64,000 nucleotides of DNA from Myxococcales bacterium (GTDB lineage Bacteria; Myxococcota_A; Polyangia; Palsa-1104; JAEUJZ01): NCBI GenBank assembly GCA_016794505.1, contig JAEUJZ010000102.1, positions 38,168 to 102,167 on the forward strand, read 5' to 3'. A program made the translations under genes and the position numbers. Position 1 is the first letter of the stretch, and the number at the start of each line of letters is the position of its first letter. This document shows positions 10,063 to 17,807 of the stretch, piece by piece. The notes under the pieces are model-generated. The model saw nothing but the letters and a program-made list of their open reading frames with translations. It was not told the origin of the DNA and made no database searches.

Positions 10063-10773
10063 TTACGCCAGCTCTTGATTTAGAACCTGCAGCGCCTGCC
10101 CGGCCGCGGCTTGCTCAGCGGCTCGCTTGCTGCGCCCGCTGCCGACGGCAAGTCGACGGTCATCCAGGTATACGGCGACGTCAAAGGTCTTTTCATGCTC
10201 GGGGCCCGATGTCGCGATCACTTCATAGCGCGGTCGCGCTTGCCGCAGGCGCTGCAGCAGGTCTTGCAGGGCCGATTTTTCGTCGCTACCGCCGTGCTGA
10301 TGAGCCTGCACGACAAGCGGCACAAGCAGGCGCTGCGCCGCCGCCTGACAGACGGCAAAGCCACTGTCGACGAACAGCGCCCCAAGGACCGCCTCGAATG
10401 CGTCGGCCAAGAGCGATGGTTTGTCGCGGCCACCGTTCAGCTCTTCCCCGCGCCCGACGCGCAGCGCCCGTCCCAGATCCATGCTGCGCGCCAGCTCGGC
10501 CAGCGAGCTTTCGCTGACGATCCGCGAGCGCATGAGCGACAGATACCCTTCGCTGGCATCGGGACACTGGGTCATCAAAAGCTCCGTGACCAAGAGACCC
10601 AGTACCGAGTCGCCCAAGAACTCCAAGCGCTCGTTATGAGGCTGCCCACCGCGGCTGTTTTCGTTGGTGAAGCTGCGATGGGTCACCGCAGTCAGAAGGA
10701 GGGTTGGGTCCGAAAAGCTGTGACCTAAGTGGCCTTCTAGCTCCGCCAAGCTGTCTCGCTCATCGGCGGTCAT
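10063..10773 (-). CDS. rnc: Ribonuclease III
   Basis: A 236-residue double-strand-specific endoribonuclease for rRNA and mRNA processing. The RNase III signature NERLEFLGDSVLGL and the second acidic cluster LADAFEAVLGALF supply the Mg-binding carboxylates. A double-stranded-RNA-binding domain fills about 160-236, ending GSGRSKRAAEQAAAGQAL. Length is normal. The ATG at 10773 has an AAGGGG ribosome site; the frame is open a further 22 codons upstream but without family similarity. It is convergent with the zinc-ribbon gene and not next to era or lepB, its common partners in other bacteria. Confidence 0.96.
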   Translation of the reverse strand: MTADERDSLAELEGHLGHSFSDPTLLLTAVTHRSFTNENSRGGQPHNERLEFLGDSVLGLLVTELLMTQCPDASEGYLSLMRSRIVSESSLAELARSMDLGRALRVGRGEELNGGRDKPSLLADAFEAVLGALFVDSGFAVCQAAAQRLLVPLVVQAHQHGGSDEKSALQDLLQRLRQARPRYEVIATSGPEHEKTFDVAVYLDDRRLAVGSGRSKRAAEQAAAGQALQVLNQELA

Positions 10774-10925
10774 GGCTGCCCCTTGGAACGACCTAGCTCG
10801 ATCACGTGAAACCACACGGCGGCACCCTAGCACAGCCACGATCCCCAGCCGGCGCGCGATCTGCTAGCCGTGCCGCGCCCCTGGTTGCTGAAGCGGAATC
10901 CAGCGGGCTCGCGGCGAGCGATCCG

Positions 10926-11249
10926 CTACGTCGAATCGGCCGCGTGCGGCGCGCTGCACCAAGCGATCTGCGTCGAGTAAACCGGCTCAGACGCGGGCTT
11001 GGTGGGAGCCCGGCAGATGGCGCCGCTCGCCGGACAAGTCGTCGCGCTGGTGACGCGGCAGCCCTTGTTTTCGCACTGCTTGCGCGCCGCAAACGAGTCA
11101 TTGCCCGTGAAGCGACAGAAGCCCCCACAGGCCGGACTGCTGCCCGCCCCGCAGGCATAGCAGCCATCGGCCCGCGCCGTCGTCGAATACACAAGCGGTG
11201 CCATCAACAACGCCACCCCAAAGATTTTGGCCATCGATCGCCGCAGCAT
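10926..11249 (-). CDS. Small secreted cysteine-rich protein
   Basis: A 107-residue protein with a clear signal peptide (MLRRSMAKIFGVALLMAPLV, cleavage after TARA) and a mature part of about 80 residues with nine Cys (CYAC, PAC, GFC, QC, GC, TTC, AIC, AWC), consistent with a small disulfide-bonded fold. The start is fixed by a strong AAGGAGG seven bases upstream; a longer open frame upstream would read through the PHP gene. It begins 28 bases after the stop of the PHP-domain lipoprotein on the same strand and may be co-transcribed. I do not recognise the family. Confidence 0.7.
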   Translation of the reverse strand: MLRRSMAKIFGVALLMAPLVYSTTARADGCYACGAGSSPACGGFCRFTGNDSFAARKQCENKGCRVTSATTCPASGAICRAPTKPASEPVYSTQIAWCSAPHAADST

Positions 11250-11277
11250 CAGCACATCCTCCTTGCCTGCTCTCAGG

Positions 11278-12849
11278 CTAGCGCACCCAGACCGGCGCAG
11301 AGTAGAGATATGGATACTCTCGGCGAAACGCGTCCGGCATGTCGCCGAGCAGATGCAGCAGGTGACGCGGCACGATGTGTATCTCGACGCGATAGGCGCC
11401 GGGTCCGCGGCCGGCGGTATCAAACTCCAGCACGGGGGTGGATTCGGCGCGGCTTTCGGCGGCAAACTCGTCTGCGCTCAGCGTGCGCGCCAGGACCTCT
11501 TCGCTGCGCAAAAGCGTCGTCGGTGGGCTCTTGTCGCGAAGCGGCACATAGCGCAAAGACAGGCGCAGGAGCGGCTCGGCCCCGCGCAGCGCCGCTGGAA
11601 ACGGTCGCGGCAGAGCCACGCGCAAGCGCGCCCCCAAGGGCGCTTGATCCCCAAGCTCTGCCGTGCGACTGCCCGACGGACTGCCCGATGAATACAGCGC
11701 GTGGAAGTCAAAGCCCTCGGGGGGACCGAACAGCTCAAACACGCCAAAGGCTCGCCCGGACAACAGCGCCTGCCGTAGGACCTCGGTCGAGATCGCCGTC
11801 CCCGTTGGGATCAAAAGATAGTTGCCAAACCAGCGCATCAAGCGACGGTAGCCATCGCCACGCTCGCCATCGGCAAGCGGCTCTTTCAGCGTGTTTTCGT
11901 GGATGTCTGATCCCAGGGTGGGCGTCAGGTGATGGCCCGCCGCAAGCAAGGTATCGAACTTGTCGAGCTGACTTTGATTGGGTGCAAGGAAGCCCAGTAA
12001 TGCCAAGTCTGGCTCGGGCCCGCCGTCGCTGACCGATCGACCCCCAAGCCACGGAACCAGCCCCGTGATGGCGCCCAGCGGATCCAGCCCCAGATAGGGC
12101 CCGCGGATCTTGGGATCGATGTTGGCGTGCAGGTTATAGACCTCCATGCCGTCAAGACCCGCCTGAGCCAAGGTCGATAGCTGTTCCAGGGGATGCGACT
12201 CGCCGTGGGCAACCAAGACCACACCGCCGGCTGCATGAAAGGCGCGCACTGCGTCGGGAGTCGCCGCCTGCATCGCCGCGTGTCGCGACGCCGGATCCGC
12301 GCCAAGATGGCGGCGCAGCCCGACGGGCATAAGCTCATTTTCACCCCCGACCGCGATGTGAACACGATGGCCGGGCGCCGTGTCGTCGGCGCAGCGAAGC
12401 CGGCTGCCCACCACATCGACCTGCGGATCAGGATCAGCGGTCGCGCGCTCGGCCGCATCGCCCAACGCGACGTCGGTCAAGAACAGATCGGAAAACGCGC
12501 TGTCCGCCATCAGCGTGGCGTGATCGGTCAGCATCGCGAAGTCCTGCCGCGTCGCGCACAGGCCTCGTCGCAGGTTGTCCAAGCAGGGCGCGTTTGCCGT
12601 GCCATTCGGCTGCGGCTTGCCATCGCAGGCATCGTGCGAAAAGACCGAGTGCAGGTGGATGATGCCGCGTACTCCGCGCAGGCCGCGAGCCGCTTGCTGC
12701 CAGTGCAGCGAGTCCGTTGCTGGCAGGCTCTTTTGCCAAGACAGCGGCATCGGCGGCGGCGGCGACTCGACCGTGGGCTCGGCGCATGAGGTCATGGCGG
12801 CGAGCAACGAGAGCGAACGAAGGCTTGGAAACCAGCGCATGCGGCGCAC
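11278..12849 (-). CDS. PHP-domain metal-dependent hydrolase, probable lipoprotein
   Basis: A 523-residue exported protein. The N-terminal signal ends in AAMTSC, an acceptable lipobox. The PHP fold is marked by the metal-binding HLHSVFSHD, then MLTDHATLM, a VVLVAHGESHP strand and LGSDIHENT. Roughly the last 150 residues form a beta-rich C-terminal domain. PHP enzymes are phosphoesterases using two or three metals; the substrate here is unknown. The start is GTG at 12849, seven bases after AGGAG; an ATG three codons later is the alternative. Confidence 0.75.
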   Translation of the reverse strand: MRRMRWFPSLRSLSLLAAMTSCAEPTVESPPPPMPLSWQKSLPATDSLHWQQAARGLRGVRGIIHLHSVFSHDACDGKPQPNGTANAPCLDNLRRGLCATRQDFAMLTDHATLMADSAFSDLFLTDVALGDAAERATADPDPQVDVVGSRLRCADDTAPGHRVHIAVGGENELMPVGLRRHLGADPASRHAAMQAATPDAVRAFHAAGGVVLVAHGESHPLEQLSTLAQAGLDGMEVYNLHANIDPKIRGPYLGLDPLGAITGLVPWLGGRSVSDGGPEPDLALLGFLAPNQSQLDKFDTLLAAGHHLTPTLGSDIHENTLKEPLADGERGDGYRRLMRWFGNYLLIPTGTAISTEVLRQALLSGRAFGVFELFGPPEGFDFHALYSSGSPSGSRTAELGDQAPLGARLRVALPRPFPAALRGAEPLLRLSLRYVPLRDKSPPTTLLRSEEVLARTLSADEFAAESRAESTPVLEFDTAGRGPGAYRVEIHIVPRHLLHLLGDMPDAFRREYPYLYSAPVWVR

Positions 12850-13028
12850 TATATCGCTCCTGCCCGTCCACGGCGCGCTTCGCTCGGCGGATGCATGAGC
12901 GCGGTTCCCGCCGCACGAGCGCGTCGTGCAGCCGGCGATGCCCGACCCTGACTGGGCTCGCTCGTTCTAGAGCGCGTTGCGCGGAGCGGCGTTGAGCGCT
13001 GTACCGCACATCGACACCCACGCAAAAG

Positions 13029-13049
13029 AGCGACCGTGATAAGGTCGCT
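13029..13049. terminator. Perfect 7-bp stem hairpin
   Basis: AGCGACC and GGTCGCT flank a 7-base loop (GTGATAA), with a short A-run before and TT after. It lies between the divergent PHP and aminotransferase genes, 75 bases before the aminotransferase start. Because neither gene ends here, a leader or attenuator role is as likely as termination. Confidence 0.35.
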
Positions 13050-13124
13050 TTACTATGGTGCTGCCCAAGTGGCTGCGCCTGATCTCGACCCCAGACGAAC
13101 GACGTGAAGGCAGAAGGCCAAACC

Positions 13125-14276
13125 ATGCGAATCGGTGAACGACTGTCGGCGCTGGCGATCTCGGACATCCGGGCCATGAGCCTGCGCTGCCAAGAAAAAG
13201 GCGGCATCAACCTCGGCCAAGGCGTCTGCGATCTGCCGACGCCGAGCCTGGTTGCCGAAGGCGCTATCGCCGCGATCTCGGCGCACAAAGCCACCTATGC
13301 CCCGCCGCAAGGAATCTTGGAGCTGCGCCAGGCGGTAGCCACGAAGATCCAGCGCGACTACGGCCAGTCGTACGATCCCGTCAGCGAAGTGCTGATCACA
13401 AGCGGCGCCACCGGAGGCTTCGCCGCCGCGATGATGGCGCTGTGCCAGCCCGGCGACGAGATCATCCTGTTCGAGCCGTACTATTCGTACCACTTGAACA
13501 CGGTCCTGGCCTTGGGCATGAAGCCGGTGCTGGTGCCGCTGGCGCCGCCCGACTGGCGCATCGCCCGCGCCGAGCTAGAAGACGCGATCACCGATCGCAC
13601 GCGCGGCATCGTCGTCTGTTCGCCATCCAACCCCTCGGGCAAGGTGCTAAGCGAGCTGGAACAAGAGATGCTCGCCGAGATCTGCCGCAGCGAAAACCTC
13701 ATCGCGTTCACCGATGAGATCTATGAGCACATCGTCTTTGATGGCGTAAAGCATGTGCCGCTTGCGACGCAGCCCGGCATGCGTGGGCGCTGCGTTAGCA
13801 TCTCGGGCTTGTCCAAGACCTTTTCGATTACGGGCTGGCGCATTGGCTATCTCACGGCTCCGGCTGGGGCCATCGAGCGCATCACCGTGGCGCATGATCT
13901 TTTGTACGTCTGCCCGCCGACCCCTCTTCAGCTGGGGGCGCTGTCCGGTCTTGCGCTGCCCGAGTCGTACTTTCGCGAGCTATCGACGCTGTACCAAAAA
14001 AAGCGCGACATCTTATGCAGCGCCCTTACCGACGCGGGCCTTTCGCCCTATGTGCCGACGGGTGCCTATTACGTCTTGGCCGATGTGCGCAAGCTTGGCT
14101 GCGCGACCGCACGCGAGGCGGCCTACAAGCTCCTCGATGAAGCCGGCATCGCGGCCATCGCGGGGACCAGCTTCTATCGCGATCCGATTGGCGAGACCAT
14201 CTTGCGCTTCTGCTTCGCCAAAGACGACGCGGTCCTGGTCGATGCCGCCGCCCGCCTGCGTCGCCGCTTCGCATAG
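13125..14276 (+). CDS. PLP-dependent aminotransferase, class I/II
   Basis: A 383-residue fold-type I aminotransferase. The Schiff-base lysine is Lys231 in SGLSKTFSITGWRIGY, the cofactor-ring Asp is in FTDEIYEH (Asp197), Asn169 is in SPSNPSGK, and the substrate-carboxylate Arg is in TILRFCFA near the C-terminus. The substrate-side loop YAPPQGILELRQAV is typical of the aspartate/kynurenine-type branch. It transfers amino groups between an amino acid and a 2-oxo acid; the exact donor cannot be told. The ATG at 13125 has AGAAGG upstream; a GTG seven codons earlier (13104) is possible. The gene stands alone. Confidence 0.92.
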   Translation: MRIGERLSALAISDIRAMSLRCQEKGGINLGQGVCDLPTPSLVAEGAIAAISAHKATYAPPQGILELRQAVATKIQRDYGQSYDPVSEVLITSGATGGFAAAMMALCQPGDEIILFEPYYSYHLNTVLALGMKPVLVPLAPPDWRIARAELEDAITDRTRGIVVCSPSNPSGKVLSELEQEMLAEICRSENLIAFTDEIYEHIVFDGVKHVPLATQPGMRGRCVSISGLSKTFSITGWRIGYLTAPAGAIERITVAHDLLYVCPPTPLQLGALSGLALPESYFRELSTLYQKKRDILCSALTDAGLSPYVPTGAYYVLADVRKLGCATAREAAYKLLDEAGIAAIAGTSFYRDPIGETILRFCFAKDDAVLVDAAARLRRRFA

Positions 14277-14452
14277 TCCGCGTCGCGCCTGCGCGGTCCC
14301 TGCGGCCCTTCCCCTTCTATAGATCCTCAGCTCTTCCGCACGATCTCTGCACAACAAGACTTCCGCACGATCTCCGCACGACCTCTGCACGTCTTCCTTT
14401 TGCCTTCCTCGGGCGAGCTTGCGACCGGCGTGATCTGCCGCCCGCCAAAGTT

Positions 14453-14503
14453 CCAAGCCAAGGTCCAAAGCCAAGGTCCAAAGCCAAGGTCCAAAGCCAA
14501 GGT
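14453..14503 (+). repeat. 13-bp tandem repeat, four units
   Basis: Three exact copies of CCAAAGCCAAGGT (14465-14503) follow a copy lacking one A (14453-14464). The array lies in non-coding DNA about 100 bases upstream of the promoter at 14605 and shows no dyad symmetry. Confidence 0.9.
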
Positions 14504-14604
14504 CTAATGCCAGAAACGTGCGCTGGTAAACAGGCCTGCCACGCCTGCGCACAAGCTCAAGACCGTGGGCAGCGCGCTCTGCGCTTCGGTGGCCATCCCG
14601 ACGA

Positions 14605-14634
14605 TTGACACGAGAAATTTGCCCGACGTACACT
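14605..14634 (+). promoter_or_regulatory. Sigma70-type promoter for the outer-membrane protein gene
   Basis: A perfect TTGACA (14605-14610), an 18-base spacer and TACACT (14629-14634, four of six consensus bases). Transcription would begin near 14641, only about five bases before the ATG at 14646, giving a nearly leaderless mRNA. Confidence 0.6.
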
Positions 14635-14645
14635 AATTTTCGAGC

Positions 14646-15863
14646 ATGCGTAATCTCCTTCGATCGTCATGGGCTACAGGGGTGGACAGTCTTTGGCAGA
14701 GCCTGGGGCAGAGCCTAGGTGCCGCTTCGGGGCGCCTGGGTTCCCGGCGAAGCTGGGTTCCCGCGGTAGCTGTGGGGTTAGGCCTTCTTGGCACCAGCGA
14801 AGCTGCACATGCGGCCTGCGCGGACCAGACGGTGGATGTCTCGAATGATCTGGCGCTTGAGTGCTTGATCGCGCCGCGCAATCCTGCGGATGTTGACCCC
14901 AACAACCGTCGGACCGATCCCAACCTGCGCGAGCAGTCGATGTATCGCTCGCTTTTGTCCGAGATGGGCGCGGTCATGGCCGTGCCGGCGCTTGAGCCTG
15001 CCGACACGACAGGCTTCTCGGGCTTTCACTTTTCCTTCGATGTCAACGCGACTTCGATCTCGATCAACAACGCGTACTGGAGCGGCTACAAGCAGCCCAA
15101 CGGCGCGAACTCGCTCGCGGGGGTGCGTCACGTTAGCGGTCAGTTCCTGCCCGTCGCGTCGATCATGCTGCGCAAGGGCGTGTGGTTCCTGCCGCTGCCC
15201 TTTTTCCCGTCGCTGGAAGTCGGCTTTGGCGCATCGAACCTGCTGCAGTCGAGCCTGTTTGGTCTAAACGGCTACCTGAAGTTTGCGCTGCACGAGGGCT
15301 ATCACGACATCCCGATCCCATCGATCGCCGCCCGTGCCACCGTCACTCGCATCGCGGGTGCGCCCCAGATCGACATGACGCTGATCACCGTCGAAGGCCT
15401 GATGTCCAAGGCCTTTGGCGCACAGGGCACGATGACCTTCGAGCCGTATCTGGGCGGCGGCGTCATGTGGAACATCGTGCGCAGCAACGTCATTGACACG
15501 GCGCCAACGTTTGACTTGTATCGCGGCGATCCCAGCTTCTCGACGACCATGGGCTTGCCCGCCGCGCTCAGCCAGAAGGTCACGTTTCCGACGCAGGACA
15601 ACATCTTCCGCTGGCGTCTATTCGCTGGCCTCAACGTTCACTACGCCATCCTGTCGATCACGGGCTACTTCTCGTATTGGGGGGCCGGTGAAGACAACTC
15701 GTACGATGTCAGCCGGCTGCCTGGCCCAGCGGACGTGGGCGCGACGCCGAGCGGGGCGGCTGCAGCCTGCCGTCGCGACAACCGCGACATGTCGACGATC
15801 TGCCCCAAGGATCTTTCGTACAGCCAGTTCTCGGTCGGCGGCAGCGTCGGTCTGCGCTTCTAG
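14646..15863 (+). CDS. Probable outer-membrane beta-barrel protein
   Basis: A 405-residue exported protein. The signal peptide has a long N-region and core (WVPAVAVGLGLLG) ending in AAHA near residue 57. The mature part has alternating amphipathic strands (FHFSFDVNATSISIN; FEPYLGGGVMWNIVRS; RWRLFAGLNVHYAILSITGY) and ends in SVGLRF; a terminal Phe is the usual BamA recognition signal of barrels. Function is unknown (structural or porin-like). The ATG lies about five bases after the predicted transcription start, with no usable Shine-Dalgarno. An in-frame GTG at 14682 is an alternative start. Confidence 0.75.
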   Translation: MRNLLRSSWATGVDSLWQSLGQSLGAASGRLGSRRSWVPAVAVGLGLLGTSEAAHAACADQTVDVSNDLALECLIAPRNPADVDPNNRRTDPNLREQSMYRSLLSEMGAVMAVPALEPADTTGFSGFHFSFDVNATSISINNAYWSGYKQPNGANSLAGVRHVSGQFLPVASIMLRKGVWFLPLPFFPSLEVGFGASNLLQSSLFGLNGYLKFALHEGYHDIPIPSIAARATVTRIAGAPQIDMTLITVEGLMSKAFGAQGTMTFEPYLGGGVMWNIVRSNVIDTAPTFDLYRGDPSFSTTMGLPAALSQKVTFPTQDNIFRWRLFAGLNVHYAILSITGYFSYWGAGEDNSYDVSRLPGPADVGATPSGAAAACRRDNRDMSTICPKDLSYSQFSVGGSVGLRF

Positions 15864-16016
15864 CGTCGGATCGCGGCGCCGTTTTCTGCTCTCTTCCTGC
15901 TCTCGACTTTCGCACGTCCGTTTCAAAAGACCCGCGCTCGCTGAGGCTGCAGTCGTCTGCGCCTGGCCTTGCTGAAGCGCTGGCATTTGCCTTCGTGCTG
16001 GCGTTACCTTCTGCGC

Positions 16017-16385
16017 ATGAATCCGCGGGAGCAAGAAGACCAGGCCTTTGATCAGCTGGCCGATAGCCAGCTTAAGAAGCTCGAACGAGCGCTGCTTTCC
16101 TATGACCCCGACGAGCTAGAGGCCGAAAAGGCCGGTGATGTCCTGAACATCACGCTGTTTTCGGGGCAGCCGCAGCAGAGCAAGATGGTTCTTAACCGCC
16201 ACCGCGCCGCGCGACAGATCTGGATGGCGGCGCAGCGTCGTGCGTGGCACTTCGATCTGGTGCGCGATGGGGCGGGGCAGAGCACGTGGCGCACGCAGGC
16301 ACACGGCCGCGATGAAGAGCTAGTCGCCACCGTGCAAGAGGTGCTGACTGCGCTGCTCAAGCGCCCGGTCAAGCTGGCGCTGTAG
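16017..16385 (+). CDS. cyaY: Frataxin-like iron-binding protein CyaY
   Basis: A 122-residue cytoplasmic protein of the frataxin family, which binds iron and modulates Fe-S cluster assembly with IscS. Visible family features are an acidic first helix (residues 2-37, rich in Asp/Glu), the strand VLNITLFSGQ, the conserved core RQIWMAAQRRAWHFDL, and the tail helix ELVATVQEVLTALLK. Length is close to the usual 105-120. The ATG at 16017 was chosen because upstream codons in the same frame have no family similarity. No isc or suf gene is adjacent. The 153 bases upstream hold no other gene. Confidence 0.88.
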   Translation: MNPREQEDQAFDQLADSQLKKLERALLSYDPDELEAEKAGDVLNITLFSGQPQQSKMVLNRHRAARQIWMAAQRRAWHFDLVRDGAGQSTWRTQAHGRDEELVATVQEVLTALLKRPVKLAL

Positions 16386-16481
16386 TTGGCTTTACCCGCA
16401 GTTACCAGCGACGGGAAATCGTAGCGACCTCATGCGCGATTGCGCTTGAGACAGGCGGGGGTGCTGTCTACGGTCGCGGCG

Positions 16482-17807
16482 ATGGAACTCTCCTGCGATC
16501 TTCACATTCACTCGCGCTTCAGCCGCGCCACCAGCAAAGATCTGAACCTGGGTCAGCTGTACCAGTGGGCGCAGCGCAAAGGCATCGCGATCGTCGGCAC
16601 GGGGGACTTCACACACCCCGGCTGGCGGGAAGAGCTGCGCCGCGATCTCGTCGCGATTCCGGGCGAGCCAGGCTTCTTCGCGCTGCGTCCTGAGCTGCGC
16701 GAAGCGCTGGATGCTGAGATCCCGCGCGCCTGTCGTGCCGACGTGCGCTTTGTTCTGACTGCCGAGACCTCGCACATCTACAAAAAAGCGGGGGCAGTGC
16801 GCAAAGTCCACAACTTGGTGCTGGCTCCTGATCTGGATGTCGTCGAGCGGCTGTGTCAGCGCTTGGTCGCGCTGGGCTGCAACCTGAACGCCGATGGCCG
16901 CCCGATCTTTGGCCTGCCCTGTCGCGACTTCTTCGAGATCATCCTGGAGACCGATCGCCGCGCCTGCTTGATCCCCGCGCACATTTGGACGCCGCACTTT
17001 TCGCTGTTCGGATCGCTGTCGGGCTTCGATCGCATCGAAGACTGCTTCGCCGATCTGACGCCGCACATCTTCGCGCTAGAGACGGGTCTGTCTTCTGATC
17101 CCGCGATGAACTGGCGGCTGTCGCAGCTCGATCGCTACACGCTGATCTCGAACTCCGATGCGCACTCGGCGCAGAAGCTCGGGCGCGAGCTGAACCTGAT
17201 CAACATCCAGCCCTCGTACGATCATCTGCGCGCAGCGCTTGAACACTGTCGCCCCGACGAGTTCTTGGGCACCGTCGAGTTCTTCCCAGAAGAAGGCAAG
17301 TATCACCTGGACGGTCATCGCGCCTGCCAAGCGCGCCTGGAACCCGCAGAGCGCCTGCGCCTGGGGGGCAAGTGTCCCGTCTGCGAAAAGGACGTCACCG
17401 TGGGCGTGCTGTCGCGCGTCGAAGCCTTGGCTGATCGCAGCGCCGAAGCCGTGGCAGCGGGGGCTCGACCTTCCCGCGCGCGGCCGTTTACCAGCCTGGT
17501 GCCCTTGCCCGAGATCGTGGCCGAGGTGCTGGGGGTGGGCGTGGCCTCGGATCGCGTGCAGCGCCTGTACTTTAAGCTGCTCGATCAGCTGGGCAGCGAT
17601 CTGCACATCCTGCGGCATGTCGAGGCCGCGGAGCTCCGTCGCGCAGGCGGCGAGCTTCTGGCGGAAGCCGTCCGGCGCGTGCGCGCGGGGGCACTGCACA
17701 TCGCGCCGGGATACGACGGAGAATACGGGCAGATTCGCATCTTCGAACCCGACGAGCGAACCCCCAAGCGCAGCGGTCGCGACGAGCAGATGGGGCTCTT
17801 CGCATGA
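16482..17807 (+). CDS. EndoQ-like PHP-domain DNA-repair endonuclease
   Basis: A 441-residue protein of the Endonuclease Q family, which nicks DNA 5' of deaminated bases (uracil, hypoxanthine) and abasic sites. It opens with the PHP metal motif DLHIHSRFSRATSK, then GTGDFTHPGW, AETSHIY, PAHIWTPHF and SNSDAHS. A zinc-binding segment follows (ACQARLEP, then GGKCPVCEKDVTVGVL and RVEALADR). The C-terminus reads EQMGLFA, a bacterial sliding-clamp-binding motif (QxxLF, 17787-17801). The ATG at 16482 starts at the conserved strand; a TTG at 16440 is open but unsupported. Its stop overlaps the UvrD-family start (ATGA), indicating a joint repair role. Confidence 0.88.
   Translation: MELSCDLHIHSRFSRATSKDLNLGQLYQWAQRKGIAIVGTGDFTHPGWREELRRDLVAIPGEPGFFALRPELREALDAEIPRACRADVRFVLTAETSHIYKKAGAVRKVHNLVLAPDLDVVERLCQRLVALGCNLNADGRPIFGLPCRDFFEIILETDRRACLIPAHIWTPHFSLFGSLSGFDRIEDCFADLTPHIFALETGLSSDPAMNWRLSQLDRYTLISNSDAHSAQKLGRELNLINIQPSYDHLRAALEHCRPDEFLGTVEFFPEEGKYHLDGHRACQARLEPAERLRLGGKCPVCEKDVTVGVLSRVEALADRSAEAVAAGARPSRARPFTSLVPLPEIVAEVLGVGVASDRVQRLYFKLLDQLGSDLHILRHVEAAELRRAGGELLAEAVRRVRAGALHIAPGYDGEYGQIRIFEPDERTPKRSGRDEQMGLFA

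Larger units (their letters stand above)
14277..14645. other. 369-bp intergenic region with repeats and promoter
   Basis: There is no gene here. From the left it holds a degenerate CCGCACGATCT-containing repeat (about 14333-14396), a 13-bp tandem array (14453-14503) and a strong sigma70-type promoter just before the next gene. No convincing terminator for the aminotransferase gene was seen. Confidence 0.7.

Noticed and set aside
10806..12032. Long plus-strand open frame (about 400 codons) opposite the Cys-rich and PHP genes
   Set aside because: Arg/Ala-rich translation and no motif; the opposite strand has clear signal peptides, PHP motifs and ribosome sites.
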